Assembly: GCA_028687545.1 (NCBI GenBank)
Contig: JAQTZZ010000002.1
Coordinates: 1 to 64,000 of the forward strand
Length of the DNA: 64,000 nt
Source of the DNA: Candidatus Wallbacteria bacterium
GTDB taxonomy: Bacteria > Muiribacteriota > JAQTZZ01
Direction: 5' to 3'
Positions within the stretch are counted from its first letter, which is position 1, and every line of letters starts with the position of its first letter. Shown here piece by piece: positions 16,769 through 24,680 of this stretch. A model generated the notes under the pieces. That model did not search any database. It saw only the letters and a list, made by a program, of their open reading frames with translations, and was not told the DNA's origin. Both the position numbers and the translations under genes were made by a program.

Positions 16769-17896
16769 TTATTGATTGTAACTCGGTCTGAGCTGAATTT
16801 TTTTGGGGATCGAGTTCTGATAGATTGTGAATGTGGCGTTATCCCTGGAAGAAGCAGCTGGCACCTTGGCCAGCGCAGATTCCTGTGCAGGTGCCTTGGC
16901 CACTGCTGTTCCCTGCCTGGTTATGGGCTTGCTCTGAGCGGCGGCAAGCGGTTTCACAACTTTTTTCTGGACAGGATTCTCACGCACGATCTGGTCGAAC
17001 TGGCTGACGAACTTTTTCATCAATTGATTGAAGCGGATCAGGTCGACATTTTTCTTTTCGCTGTTCATGGTGACTGAAAGAGTGTAAATATCTCCATTCT
17101 GATCTTTCTGAAGCAGGAAGGTGTTGTTGACAACCCCGGCTTCGTAACCGCTCTTGAAACCGATCTTGTTCCAGGCTTTGGAGGCGACTTTGCCGTGATT
17201 CACATAAACCGCAGAAGCGTTCCTGAGATCATACATCAGCCTGGCCAGTTCAGCGGTGGTGCAGTGCCATTCCACCTTGTCGATCAGGGTCGGTTTATTG
17301 GGAAAACGGATTTTCTTGCGGCTGATCGGAGCGATTTCAGCCAGCACCTGCCGTTTGACTTCCTGGTTGCCGCTTAAGTATTTCGCCTGCAGGTCCTTGG
17401 GGATGCCGTATTTTATCTTGAACATTTCCACTGTGGAGAGCAGCGGTCTCATCCTGGCTGGAGCGTATTTTTCTATGTTTTCCCTGCCCACCAGGTGCAG
17501 AAGGTGGTCTGTGGCTGTATTGTCGGATTTTCCGATCATCAGATCACAGAGCTGGCGTACCGAAAACTGCGTTCCTTCAGGGCACTGCTTCAGGTAACCC
17601 CAGGATACCGATTTTTTTTCATTCTCTATGCAGACTTTCTGATCATAGGAAAGTGTCCCGGCTTTGACTTCAGCTTCCAGAGCTTTGAGAATGTAAAGTT
17701 TGAAGGCTGAAGCAACAGCCATCGGCTTGTCGCTGTTTTTCGAAACGACCAGATCTGTTCCGTTTTTCATGAGAGTCACAGAAAGATTTCCCGGCAGCAG
17801 TTCGAACTGGTGAATCAGGGTCTGAGTTTTGCTTGTCTTAGCACTATAAACATTGATGGTTATAAGCAGCAGCGTGAAAAACACCAATTTATTCAT
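16769..17896 (-). CDS. Exported class-A beta-lactamase-like serine hydrolase
   Basis: 375 aa with a signal peptide (first ~19 residues). The penicilloyl-serine transferase motifs are in order: S63-A-F-K66, S124-D-N126 and K248-S-G250. The ExxLN loop with the deacylating Glu166 of true class A beta-lactamases is not visible, so a carboxypeptidase-like or other hydrolytic role is as likely as beta-lactam resistance. An Ala/Pro/Lys-rich tail (~300-350) follows the domain and may be a wall or peptidoglycan-spanning linker. ATG with GAGGG; an extended -10 promoter lies upstream. Confidence 0.82.
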   Translation of the reverse strand: MNKLVFFTLLLITINVYSAKTSKTQTLIHQFELLPGNLSVTLMKNGTDLVVSKNSDKPMAVASAFKLYILKALEAEVKAGTLSYDQKVCIENEKKSVSWGYLKQCPEGTQFSVRQLCDLMIGKSDNTATDHLLHLVGRENIEKYAPARMRPLLSTVEMFKIKYGIPKDLQAKYLSGNQEVKRQVLAEIAPISRKKIRFPNKPTLIDKVEWHCTTAELARLMYDLRNASAVYVNHGKVASKAWNKIGFKSGYEAGVVNNTFLLQKDQNGDIYTLSVTMNSEKKNVDLIRFNQLMKKFVSQFDQIVRENPVQKKVVKPLAAAQSKPITRQGTAVAKAPAQESALAKVPAASSRDNATFTIYQNSIPKKIQLRPSYNQ

Positions 17897-17914
17897 TTTT
17901 TAACCCTCGTCTTA

Positions 17915-17923
17915 ATTATAGCA
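17915..17923 (-). promoter_or_regulatory. Extended -10 promoter (TGCTATAAT) for the beta-lactamase-like gene
   Basis: Minus strand TGC-TATAAT with a perfect -10 and the TGn extension; no convincing -35 at 16-18 bp. Predicted leader ~12 nt, which just holds the GAGGG ribosome site. Confidence 0.5.
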
Positions 17924-17960
17924 GGTACATCATCCCATCGGCAGAAGAAGGGGGTAAAGT

Positions 17961-20060
17961 TTAATCTGGAGTGATTTCAACCACCTCAATTTCATTTTTC
18001 TTCCCTTTTACGCTGATGCTTTTCTCGCTGACAGTAAGTTTTTCCAGCAGGACAGGGTCAATCTTCAGATATGTTTTTTTGGAGACCAGGATTTTTCCAG
18101 GGGTGCAGGAGGATTCCAGTCTGGCAGCGAGGTTCACCGCATCACCGATCATTGTGTTGTCGCGGCGTTCTTCGTTGCCTACATTACCCGAAACCACCCG
18201 GCCGGAATTGATGCCGATCCTGACCTGGAATGGAGCTGAAGTGAAATTCCGTTTCATTTTTATCTGGATCTGGAGCGCGGCTTTCAGGGCGGCATTCTCG
18301 GAATCAAAAACAGAAAAAATACAGTCTCCGATGAACTTGTCTACATCTCCACCGCTTTCATAGATTATCCTGGTGAAAGGGGCAAAAATACCGTTGATCG
18401 CTTCGATCACCTCCTCTGAGGAATGGGCTTCGGCAAAATTCGTGAAACCTTTGATATCAAGAAACATCAGCGTGGACTGCTGTTCTTCATCAGGTATTTC
18501 GTAGAGCCCCTTGTCTACTGAGAGATGGGCTTTTCTGAACACTTTGTGCGGAGTGTAGCGTCTGATGATCTCCTTCAGTTTTTCATTTTTATCGTTGGCG
18601 ATCGTCAGCGCCTGATTTTTCCTCTGCAGTTCAAGCCCCAGTTCATAGTGAGACTGGTTGATCTTCTTGAGGATCCTCTCGGTCTCAAAGAGAGCGGTTT
18701 CCGACAATTCCATCCTCTGCCTGAGTTTCTCCATATAATCCCGTTCGCTCTCTGATTTGCCCATTTTGTCGTATTCATTGAACTGAGTCAGAAGCTTGTG
18801 GTAGTCGATTCGCGGTGTACCCGGAGTTTTCGAGCCGAGCACCATGATCGTAATCGAGGTTGAGAATTGCCTGGACCCGTTCAGGAGCTTCCCTGTATCA
18901 ACGATCTCGCTGTATTGGCCATATAAAGGCCCATATTCACCGGCGCAGTACATGCCTATCACCGGGATCCCGTCGCCGAAGACTTCTCTGACCATATCTG
19001 CTTCTTCGTTTACTCTTGACAGCAGTAGTCTGTACCTGAGACCGCAGCTGAATACGAACACCAGTTCCGGCCGCAGCCCGTTCAGGTTTTCAAGAGCTGC
19101 CAGGGCGGCTTTTTTCGTTCCCTGAAGCATTTCATCGCGATTCAGATGAATCAGCTGGATGCTCACTCCCTGCATATCAACTGCCGGAAAAAAGCGGATG
19201 CCATCCCCGCCGTCGTCCGAGATCGGAGAAATCACCAGATTTTTTTCACCTTCCCGGTCTTTGAGATTGGTCACGAATGCGTAACGGAAATTTCCTTCAG
19301 TAACGAGTCCTTTATATTCCAGGCCCAGGTAGTTTTGCAGATATTCCTTGAGCGGTTTTCCGTCTACAGCATGAACATAGTTCCGCTCTGTATCTGTGCA
19401 GATCACAGAGTGCGCGACCGGAGTGAAACTGCTTTCAAAGGAGAAGGAAAAGGAAGTTTTGCTGGAATCGGCTGCTCTGATGAAAAGGAGACTCAAATTG
19501 TCTTCAGTGACTCTATCATTGAAATACTGATGCCCGAGAGCCACGTCCAGGCCGTTGTTTTCAAAGAGTTTTCCGGGAGATCCGGACCCGATCACAGGGA
19601 TCGGAAAACCGAGTCCTGCGCTAAGCCCGTCCAGGTAGTCAGTACCCAGATTGTGTTTCTGGTCTCCGAACAGGATGCAGGCTATCGTCTGCCCCGGCTT
19701 CGCCCCACTGTCAGAACGGAACATTTCCGCGATTTTCTTCCCTGCCTCAAACGGCGCTCCGCAGTGGGGCTCGGAATAGGGATAAAATTCCAGCTCATCA
19801 CCGGAGAACAGCAGGATTGTGACCGAGGATTCCTTGAGACCCAGATTGGAGATTTCATAAAAAGTGGAAGTGCCGAAAATTCTGGTCTCACCCAGTATGC
19901 TTTTAGCGCCAGAGAGCACCTGCTCCTGTTCGAAAAAGCTGGAGGCGAAAATCAGGGCTATCTCAGGATCCGGACATTGTGAGAGCGCTCTCTTCGCCGC
20001 GATTTCCCCTGTCTTGAACGAATTGTATCCTGAAGCGATTCCAAGGCCTTTTTTGATCAT
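17961..20060 (-). CDS. FIST sensor fused to class III adenylyl/guanylyl cyclase
   Basis: 699 aa, no membrane segment, so cytosolic. Residues ~25-240 are FIST_N and ~245-410 FIST_C (motif VIGMYCAGEYGPL near 375), a fold thought to sense small ligands such as amino acids. A coiled coil (~430-510) leads to a class III cyclase catalytic domain (~525-695): metal Asp in FLDIKGFT, DKFIGDCIFSVF, and NTMIGDAVNLAARLE with the transition-state Asn and Arg. It should make a cyclic nucleotide in response to a ligand. ATG with AGGTG upstream; divergent from the polysaccharide operon. Compare the split cyclase/FIST-kinase operon at 49-53 kb. Confidence 0.9.
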   Translation of the reverse strand: MIKKGLGIASGYNSFKTGEIAAKRALSQCPDPEIALIFASSFFEQEQVLSGAKSILGETRIFGTSTFYEISNLGLKESSVTILLFSGDELEFYPYSEPHCGAPFEAGKKIAEMFRSDSGAKPGQTIACILFGDQKHNLGTDYLDGLSAGLGFPIPVIGSGSPGKLFENNGLDVALGHQYFNDRVTEDNLSLLFIRAADSSKTSFSFSFESSFTPVAHSVICTDTERNYVHAVDGKPLKEYLQNYLGLEYKGLVTEGNFRYAFVTNLKDREGEKNLVISPISDDGGDGIRFFPAVDMQGVSIQLIHLNRDEMLQGTKKAALAALENLNGLRPELVFVFSCGLRYRLLLSRVNEEADMVREVFGDGIPVIGMYCAGEYGPLYGQYSEIVDTGKLLNGSRQFSTSITIMVLGSKTPGTPRIDYHKLLTQFNEYDKMGKSESERDYMEKLRQRMELSETALFETERILKKINQSHYELGLELQRKNQALTIANDKNEKLKEIIRRYTPHKVFRKAHLSVDKGLYEIPDEEQQSTLMFLDIKGFTNFAEAHSSEEVIEAINGIFAPFTRIIYESGGDVDKFIGDCIFSVFDSENAALKAALQIQIKMKRNFTSAPFQVRIGINSGRVVSGNVGNEERRDNTMIGDAVNLAARLESSCTPGKILVSKKTYLKIDPVLLEKLTVSEKSISVKGKKNEIEVVEITPD

Positions 20061-20132
20061 CCGTCACCTATTTTCTAACTGAATCTCAAGACATCCTTCA
20101 TAAGATTTTAACAGTTACTGGAGATAAATAAA

Positions 20133-21353
20133 ATGAGAATGACAAGGATTCAACGAATTGACATTTTCAACGGAAAATGTGACCCTTTTTTCAGGATGGA
20201 AGACTATTACCTGTCGTTTGTTCTGACTGTCGCACTGTTTTTTCTGAGCCTGTTCGGCTCGTTCCTATACCTTTTCCTGCTCAGTTTGTTCAGGAAAGAA
20301 CCGATTTTCACTGATTCAGGCGCAATCCCCTCAGTCTCAGTGATCATCCCGGCGCACAATGAGGAAAACCAGATCGCGGAAAAGATCAGGAACACCTTGG
20401 ATCTGGACTGGCCTCTCCTGGAAGTGATTGTAGTATCCGACGGCTCCACAGACCGGACCAATGAGATAATTCTGGAATTCGGTGCTGACATCAAAACAAT
20501 CTTTCTGGAAAAAAGAGCTGGAAAACCTACAGCATTGAATGCAGGAGCGGCTGCTGCGGGCTGCGACATTCTCCTGTTTACGGACGCTTCAGTGCTCCTG
20601 CGCAGGGACGCAATCAGGAAAATGCTGGTCCCGCTGCAGAGCGGCGAGATCGGCATTGTGTTCGGAAGAGTGGAATACGACAAACTGAAATATTCCTCGC
20701 TCACTGAAGGCGAAATGTTCTACTGGAATTATGAAAACATTCTGCGGGAATTCCAGAACCGTACCGGCCATATTTTTTCAGTGATCGGGGGACTATGCGC
20801 AATGCGGCGTGGATCATACAGTGAGATTCCGCAGGGCGTGATCTCAGACGACCTGCATCTGGCTTTTCAATCATACAGCCGGGGAAAACGAGGGTATTAC
20901 ATTTCCGAAATTCTGGGTTTCGAGGAAAATCCAAAGTCCACCCAGGGGGAATTCCAGCGCAAGGTGCGGGTGATCGCAGGCGGCTGGCAGTTCCTATTTA
21001 AATATCTCAGGGATTTCAAAAATTGTCCCGGCCTGCTCCAGTTTTACCTGCAGAAACCTCTGCGCTGGTGCGCTGTGTTCTTCCTGATCCTGCATCTTGG
21101 CTTCCTGCTGTCCACTCTGGAAAACCCGTTGAGCTTCAATCTCTGCCTGATCTATCTGCTGCTCTGCGACCTGCCGCTGATGGAGTGGGCTGTCAGGTTT
21201 CTGCAGCAGGCTTATACCGGCAGCATTGACATCAAAATCAAATGGTTTTTTCTTCCGTTTTATTTTATAATGATTAATCTGGCCGCGCTGGTCGGTTTTT
21301 TCAAAGGCCTCGCCAGATCCGAATCAGTCACCTGGAAAATGGAAGCACGATGA
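20133..21353 (+). CDS. Membrane family-2 glycosyltransferase
   Basis: 406 aa. An N-terminal membrane segment (~residues 28-52), a GT-A catalytic domain (VSVIIPAHNEE; DGSTDRT; FTDAS metal site; SDDLHLAF with the likely catalytic acid; QRKVR, a QxxR-type motif of processive enzymes), and two to three membrane segments at the C-terminus. This layout fits synthases that extend and may translocate a polysaccharide. ATG with GGAG 8-9 nt upstream. Followed with a 4-bp overlap by ABC export genes, so the operon probably makes and exports a surface glycan. Confidence 0.9.
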   Translation: MRMTRIQRIDIFNGKCDPFFRMEDYYLSFVLTVALFFLSLFGSFLYLFLLSLFRKEPIFTDSGAIPSVSVIIPAHNEENQIAEKIRNTLDLDWPLLEVIVVSDGSTDRTNEIILEFGADIKTIFLEKRAGKPTALNAGAAAAGCDILLFTDASVLLRRDAIRKMLVPLQSGEIGIVFGRVEYDKLKYSSLTEGEMFYWNYENILREFQNRTGHIFSVIGGLCAMRRGSYSEIPQGVISDDLHLAFQSYSRGKRGYYISEILGFEENPKSTQGEFQRKVRVIAGGWQFLFKYLRDFKNCPGLLQFYLQKPLRWCAVFFLILHLGFLLSTLENPLSFNLCLIYLLLCDLPLMEWAVRFLQQAYTGSIDIKIKWFFLPFYFIMINLAALVGFFKGLARSESVTWKMEAR

Positions 21354-22105
21354 GCCTCTTGCAAGTCGATAAACTCGATAAGACATTCAGAATCAGGAAT
21401 CGGGATAAAAGCCTCAAACGCAGGCTCTGCAACATTTTCCGGAGATATCCTGAGAACACCAGGCTGATCAAGGCTCTGTCAGGAGTTTCATTTTCCCTGG
21501 AACGGGGGGAAGTGCTGGGCGTGATCGGGCCGAATGGAGCCGGGAAAACCACTCTGCTCAAGCTTCTCTCAGGCATTTTTGCGCCGAGTTCAGGCTCCAT
21601 CGAAACTGAAGGCAGGATTTTCTCCCTGCTGGAACTGGGCTTGGGTTTTTACCCTGACCTCTCAGGCCTGGAAAACATTTACACATTTGCAGCGATTCAC
21701 GGCATCAGCGAAAAAACGACCGCTGAAAAACTGCCTGAAATCATCCGCTTTTCAGGGATCTCGGAATTCATCGATCTGCCGATCAAATTCTATTCCTCAG
21801 GCATGAACACCAGACTCAGTTTTTCGATTCTTTCCCTGATCGAACCGGAAATTCTGCTGGTGGACGAGATCTACCAGTCCGGGGACATCGATTTCCAGCA
21901 GCAGAGCATTCAAAAAATCAACGAACTGATGGCCAAGAGCCTGGGCGTGATCTTCGTCTCACACAATCTGCATCTGATCAAATCACTCTGCCAGCGTGCC
22001 ATCCTGTTGATCAAGGGTGAACTCGTCTTTGAAGGTCCTGCTGTGGACACTGTCAACCACTATCTCAGGCTTTCCGGAGAAAGGCTGCATGGCACAACGG
22101 ATTAA
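21350..22105 (+). CDS. Polysaccharide ABC exporter, ATP-binding subunit (Wzt/TagH type)
   Basis: 251 aa. Walker A GPNGAGKTT, signature YSSGM, Walker B LLVDEIYQSGD and the switch His in FVSHN. The long lead before Walker A and the YSSGM variant are usual for O-antigen/teichoic-acid exporters. No C-terminal carbohydrate-binding extension, unlike longer Wzt proteins. The start overlaps the GT2 stop (ATGA). Couples ATP hydrolysis to export with the permease that follows. Confidence 0.92.
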   Translation: MSLLQVDKLDKTFRIRNRDKSLKRRLCNIFRRYPENTRLIKALSGVSFSLERGEVLGVIGPNGAGKTTLLKLLSGIFAPSSGSIETEGRIFSLLELGLGFYPDLSGLENIYTFAAIHGISEKTTAEKLPEIIRFSGISEFIDLPIKFYSSGMNTRLSFSILSLIEPEILLVDEIYQSGDIDFQQQSIQKINELMAKSLGVIFVSHNLHLIKSLCQRAILLIKGELVFEGPAVDTVNHYLRLSGERLHGTTD

Positions 22106-22868
22106 ACTGTTACTTTCGCATCTTCAGTTTCTCCGCCATCTGGTGAAGATTGACATTCAATTGAGATATCACGGCACCTTTTTCGGATTCTTCTGGACAA
22201 TGCTGAACGCCTTTGCCATGATCACGATTTTCACCTTCGTGTTCGGATATGTCCTGAAGGTCCCGCTTCCCCGTTTTCCGGTCTTCCTTTTCTGCGGTTA
22301 CCTGCCCTGGCTCTTTTTCTCATCCTGCATGATCAATTCCTGTTTTTCCATTTTAAAAAGCGCGACTCTGGTGCGGAAAATTTATTTCCCGCGGGAAACC
22401 CTGGTGATCGCGGAGATAGTATCACAGTTTCTGGTCTACCTCAGCTCGTTCGCAGTCTTTCTGCTCTGTTTCAGCCTGACAGGCTGGCTCAATGTTTCCT
22501 GGGAACTGCTGCCCCTGCTGCCGCTTCTGTTCATCTGCCTGTTCCTGCTCTCGCTAGGATTCGGATTCCTTCTGTCACTGATCAATGTCTTCTTCAGGGA
22601 TGTGGCATATTTTGTGGAAGTGCTGATCACGATCTGGTTCTATATGTCCCCGATCTTCTATCCGCTGGAATGGGTACCGGAACGGGTACAGTTCCTGGTC
22701 AGGACAAATCCCATTACCTCGATCATCGAGGCTTTTCGCGCGATTTTCTACGGAGGCACTTACAACCTCTGGCATCTCTGGTATCCGGGAATTCTCAGTG
22801 TGGTGATCTTCCTGCTCGGCTACAGGATTTTCCTTTTATACGAACAGCAAATAGTCGAGGAACTGTAG
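22089..22868 (+). CDS. Polysaccharide ABC exporter, permease subunit (Wzm/TagG type)
   Basis: 259 aa from the ATG at 22089, supported by AAAGG 4 nt upstream inside the ATPase gene; a longer frame from 22017 would overlap that gene by ~90 bp. Six membrane segments and the ABC-2 features YHGTFFGFFWTMLNA, NVFFRDVAYFVEV and WFYMSPIFYP. Forms the channel for the glycan made by the upstream glycosyltransferase. Overlaps the ATPase gene by 17 bp. Confidence 0.92.
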   Translation: MAQRIKLLLSHLQFLRHLVKIDIQLRYHGTFFGFFWTMLNAFAMITIFTFVFGYVLKVPLPRFPVFLFCGYLPWLFFSSCMINSCFSILKSATLVRKIYFPRETLVIAEIVSQFLVYLSSFAVFLLCFSLTGWLNVSWELLPLLPLLFICLFLLSLGFGFLLSLINVFFRDVAYFVEVLITIWFYMSPIFYPLEWVPERVQFLVRTNPITSIIEAFRAIFYGGTYNLWHLWYPGILSVVIFLLGYRIFLLYEQQIVEEL

Positions 22869-22878
22869 GGAGAGTAAA

Positions 22879-23289
22879 TTGCCAGACAACATGCATTTCA
22901 CGCAGAGCCAGTCCCGCCTGATCTCAGAATGGCTTTCAGACCTCGAAATCCATGAAAAAAAGACGCAAACTGCGATCAGAAACGAACTGCTGGCAGACGA
23001 TTTTTTTGCTATGCCTAAAAACAAACGCGAACTGGGGGAACGTTTTTTCGAACTGCTGCGCAGGCGGCGTTACCCGGAAATGACCGCAGCTGAAGATAAA
23101 TTCCAGCAGGCTGTGGAAGACTTTTTCCGCAGAAATCCGTCCCTGAAGCAATCAATCAGGATCAGTCATTCAGAATATTTCGAAGCAGACAGCATCCGCC
23201 TGACTCTGGACCTGACTCCGGAAAATATGGAAAATATCATTGATTACTTGAAAGCTAACAGCGAAAAGCTCCGGAAAACCATTTTATAA
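22879..23289 (+). CDS. Small charged protein of unknown function in the glycan export operon
   Basis: 136 aa from TTG 22879 (GGAGAG 4 nt upstream); the ATG at 22891 is an alternative. Soluble, mainly helical, rich in Glu, Arg and Phe (FFELLRRRRYPEM, FQQAVEDFFRRNP). The last third is likely a beta-alpha unit (RLTLDLTPENMENIIDYLKAN). It begins 10 bp after the permease stop, so it belongs to the operon. No family recognised. Confidence 0.65.
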   Translation: MPDNMHFTQSQSRLISEWLSDLEIHEKKTQTAIRNELLADDFFAMPKNKRELGERFFELLRRRRYPEMTAAEDKFQQAVEDFFRRNPSLKQSIRISHSEYFEADSIRLTLDLTPENMENIIDYLKANSEKLRKTIL

Positions 23290-23290
23290 T

Positions 23291-23485
23291 TCAGTAAATC
23301 CCTGAGATGTGAGATTCTTTTGATTTTTTCTTCTTCGAAATCTGCTCTTTCCCTTCAATTATCCTTGTGACTGCCCTGGCTTTGCCGGAATAGAATTTTT
23401 TAATTTCATCAAAAGATTTACCCTTCAGAAATTCATGATGATTGTCTCTTGTCTTACGGACAAATTCAACTGTTTTAAAAGCCAT
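23291..23485 (-). CDS. Putative antitoxin of a PIN toxin pair
   Basis: 64 aa from ATG 23485, preceded by GGGAGG at 9 nt. Basic and helical, beginning KTVEFVRKTRDNHHEFLKG, a pattern I associate with small proteins found next to PIN-domain genes in many bacteria (KTVxxVRxIRDxxYExxKG). It overlaps the 3' end of the toxin gene by 11 bp, so here the toxin is first and the antitoxin second, the reverse of classic VapBC order. Expected to bind and block the toxin. Confidence 0.65.
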   Translation of the reverse strand: MAFKTVEFVRKTRDNHHEFLKGKSFDEIKKFYSGKARAVTRIIEGKEQISKKKKSKESHISGIY

Positions 23486-23939
23486 GGCGTGTAACCTCCC
23501 TTGGAGAAAATATCTGCAGATTTTTATAACCAAGCAATAAATTGACGGCATTGAAAAGACGGATTTTATCCATGTGTACGATGTGCTTGAAATTCCAGCT
23601 TACCAGCGCATCAACTTCAGCAACCGTAGCCAAGGCAATATGCAAAGCATCAGCAGAAAATTTTGCAGTAAGCACTTTTTTTTGAATGTAAGCCTCAGAC
23701 AGAGCGAGTACTTCTGGAGTAAGTTCGATGCGCTCAGGTGAGCATTTTAGAAAACATGAGAACATTTCAATTACTTCAAGTGGCGCTTTCTCAATTTCAG
23801 ACGCTACAACATCTGATAAAACCATCTGAAAATGGTCTTTTTCAAAGTCTCTCAGCAGGCCGTTGGACCATTCTGCAAATTCCTGGTCGCAACAACCACC
23901 GACAACTGAAGTATCAACATAAATCCGCAATTTTTTCAT
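23475..23939 (-). CDS. PIN-domain ribonuclease toxin (VapC-like)
   Basis: 154 aa forming one PIN domain. Metal-site acids: Asp9 in RIYVDTSVVGG, Glu48 in VASEIEKA, Asp97 in ADALHIALA, and the SWN (Asn116) position that usually carries an acid or Asn. Such proteins cleave RNA when freed from their antitoxin. ATG with GGAG ~10 nt upstream. Composition here begins to be richer in A and T than the glycan operon that precedes it. Confidence 0.82.
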   Translation of the reverse strand: MKKLRIYVDTSVVGGCCDQEFAEWSNGLLRDFEKDHFQMVLSDVVASEIEKAPLEVIEMFSCFLKCSPERIELTPEVLALSEAYIQKKVLTAKFSADALHIALATVAEVDALVSWNFKHIVHMDKIRLFNAVNLLLGYKNLQIFSPREVTRHGF

Positions 23940-24188
23940 AAGTTATTTACTCCTAAAATGTCGAGTTCAGAATATTTTCCCGGTGATTTTCCTTCTCCTG
24001 AAAATATTCCATCCGTAATAAAGCAGTCATATCTCCATGCCCAAGCTTCGTCTCTTCGAATTGCCGGACTCAATTATACCCGAATTTCCCGCAAACCGTT
24101 TCAATCATCCACTCTTTTATACTTAACCCCGCTGATTTAATTCTCTGAATGTTAATGCTGAGATACGGTCTCGTTTTCCTTACTTTGA

Positions 24189-24602
24189 TTATGGTCTGTT
24201 TGCAATTGATTCTATGCTGTCAAGCAGTCTTCTCATAAAATCAATATTAATAACAACTTCTTTTTCTTGTTCATGTATATAGCGCCATTCGACAAATCCA
24301 TTTGAATGTTTGCTAAACAGATCATCGAAGTCAGAATTTGAATATTTCGTTAGGTTTATTATTTCTTGCCTCATCGATGAATCAAGCATGGTAAATAGTT
24401 TGATCAACTCGTGCCCTTTAGAAGATTGATTATTTTTCACAAGCAAATACTTGAGATAAAGTTCGATAGAAAATGCATAATTAACGACACCAGGGACCAT
24501 TAACATTCCAAACATACCATTTGCTAGCGGCCTTTTTTCCTGACATCTTTCTGCAGCTTTTTTAAACAGCGATGCGTTAGTTTTCAGAAATTCTATATTC
24601 AT
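24189..24602 (-). CDS. HEPN-like helical protein
   Basis: 137 aa from ATG 24602 (AGGGG 5 nt upstream). All-helical, with the pattern FSIELYLKYLL … GHELIKLF … FVEWRYIHE that is typical of HEPN-superfamily proteins of the AbiU2/abortive-infection kind. The strict Rx4-6H ribonuclease motif is absent (R-Y-I-H instead), so it may be a non-catalytic or divergent member. AT-rich, separated by 78 bp from the membrane-protein gene upstream on the same strand. Confidence 0.55.
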   Translation of the reverse strand: MNIEFLKTNASLFKKAAERCQEKRPLANGMFGMLMVPGVVNYAFSIELYLKYLLVKNNQSSKGHELIKLFTMLDSSMRQEIINLTKYSNSDFDDLFSKHSNGFVEWRYIHEQEKEVVINIDFMRRLLDSIESIANRP

Positions 24603-24680
24603 CACATCCCCTTAAAATTTATTCTGTGACATACAGCATCCTTGAGTCTCAACCAATTTTAAACTCGCATGAAATTTTAT

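Noticed and set aside
19146-19982. 278-codon plus-strand frame in the FIST-cyclase gene
   Set aside because: Shadow of the FIST coding region, without start context.
23958-24140. 60-codon plus-strand frame between the PIN toxin and the HEPN-like gene
   Set aside because: No ribosome site or domain; 23940-24188 looks non-coding.
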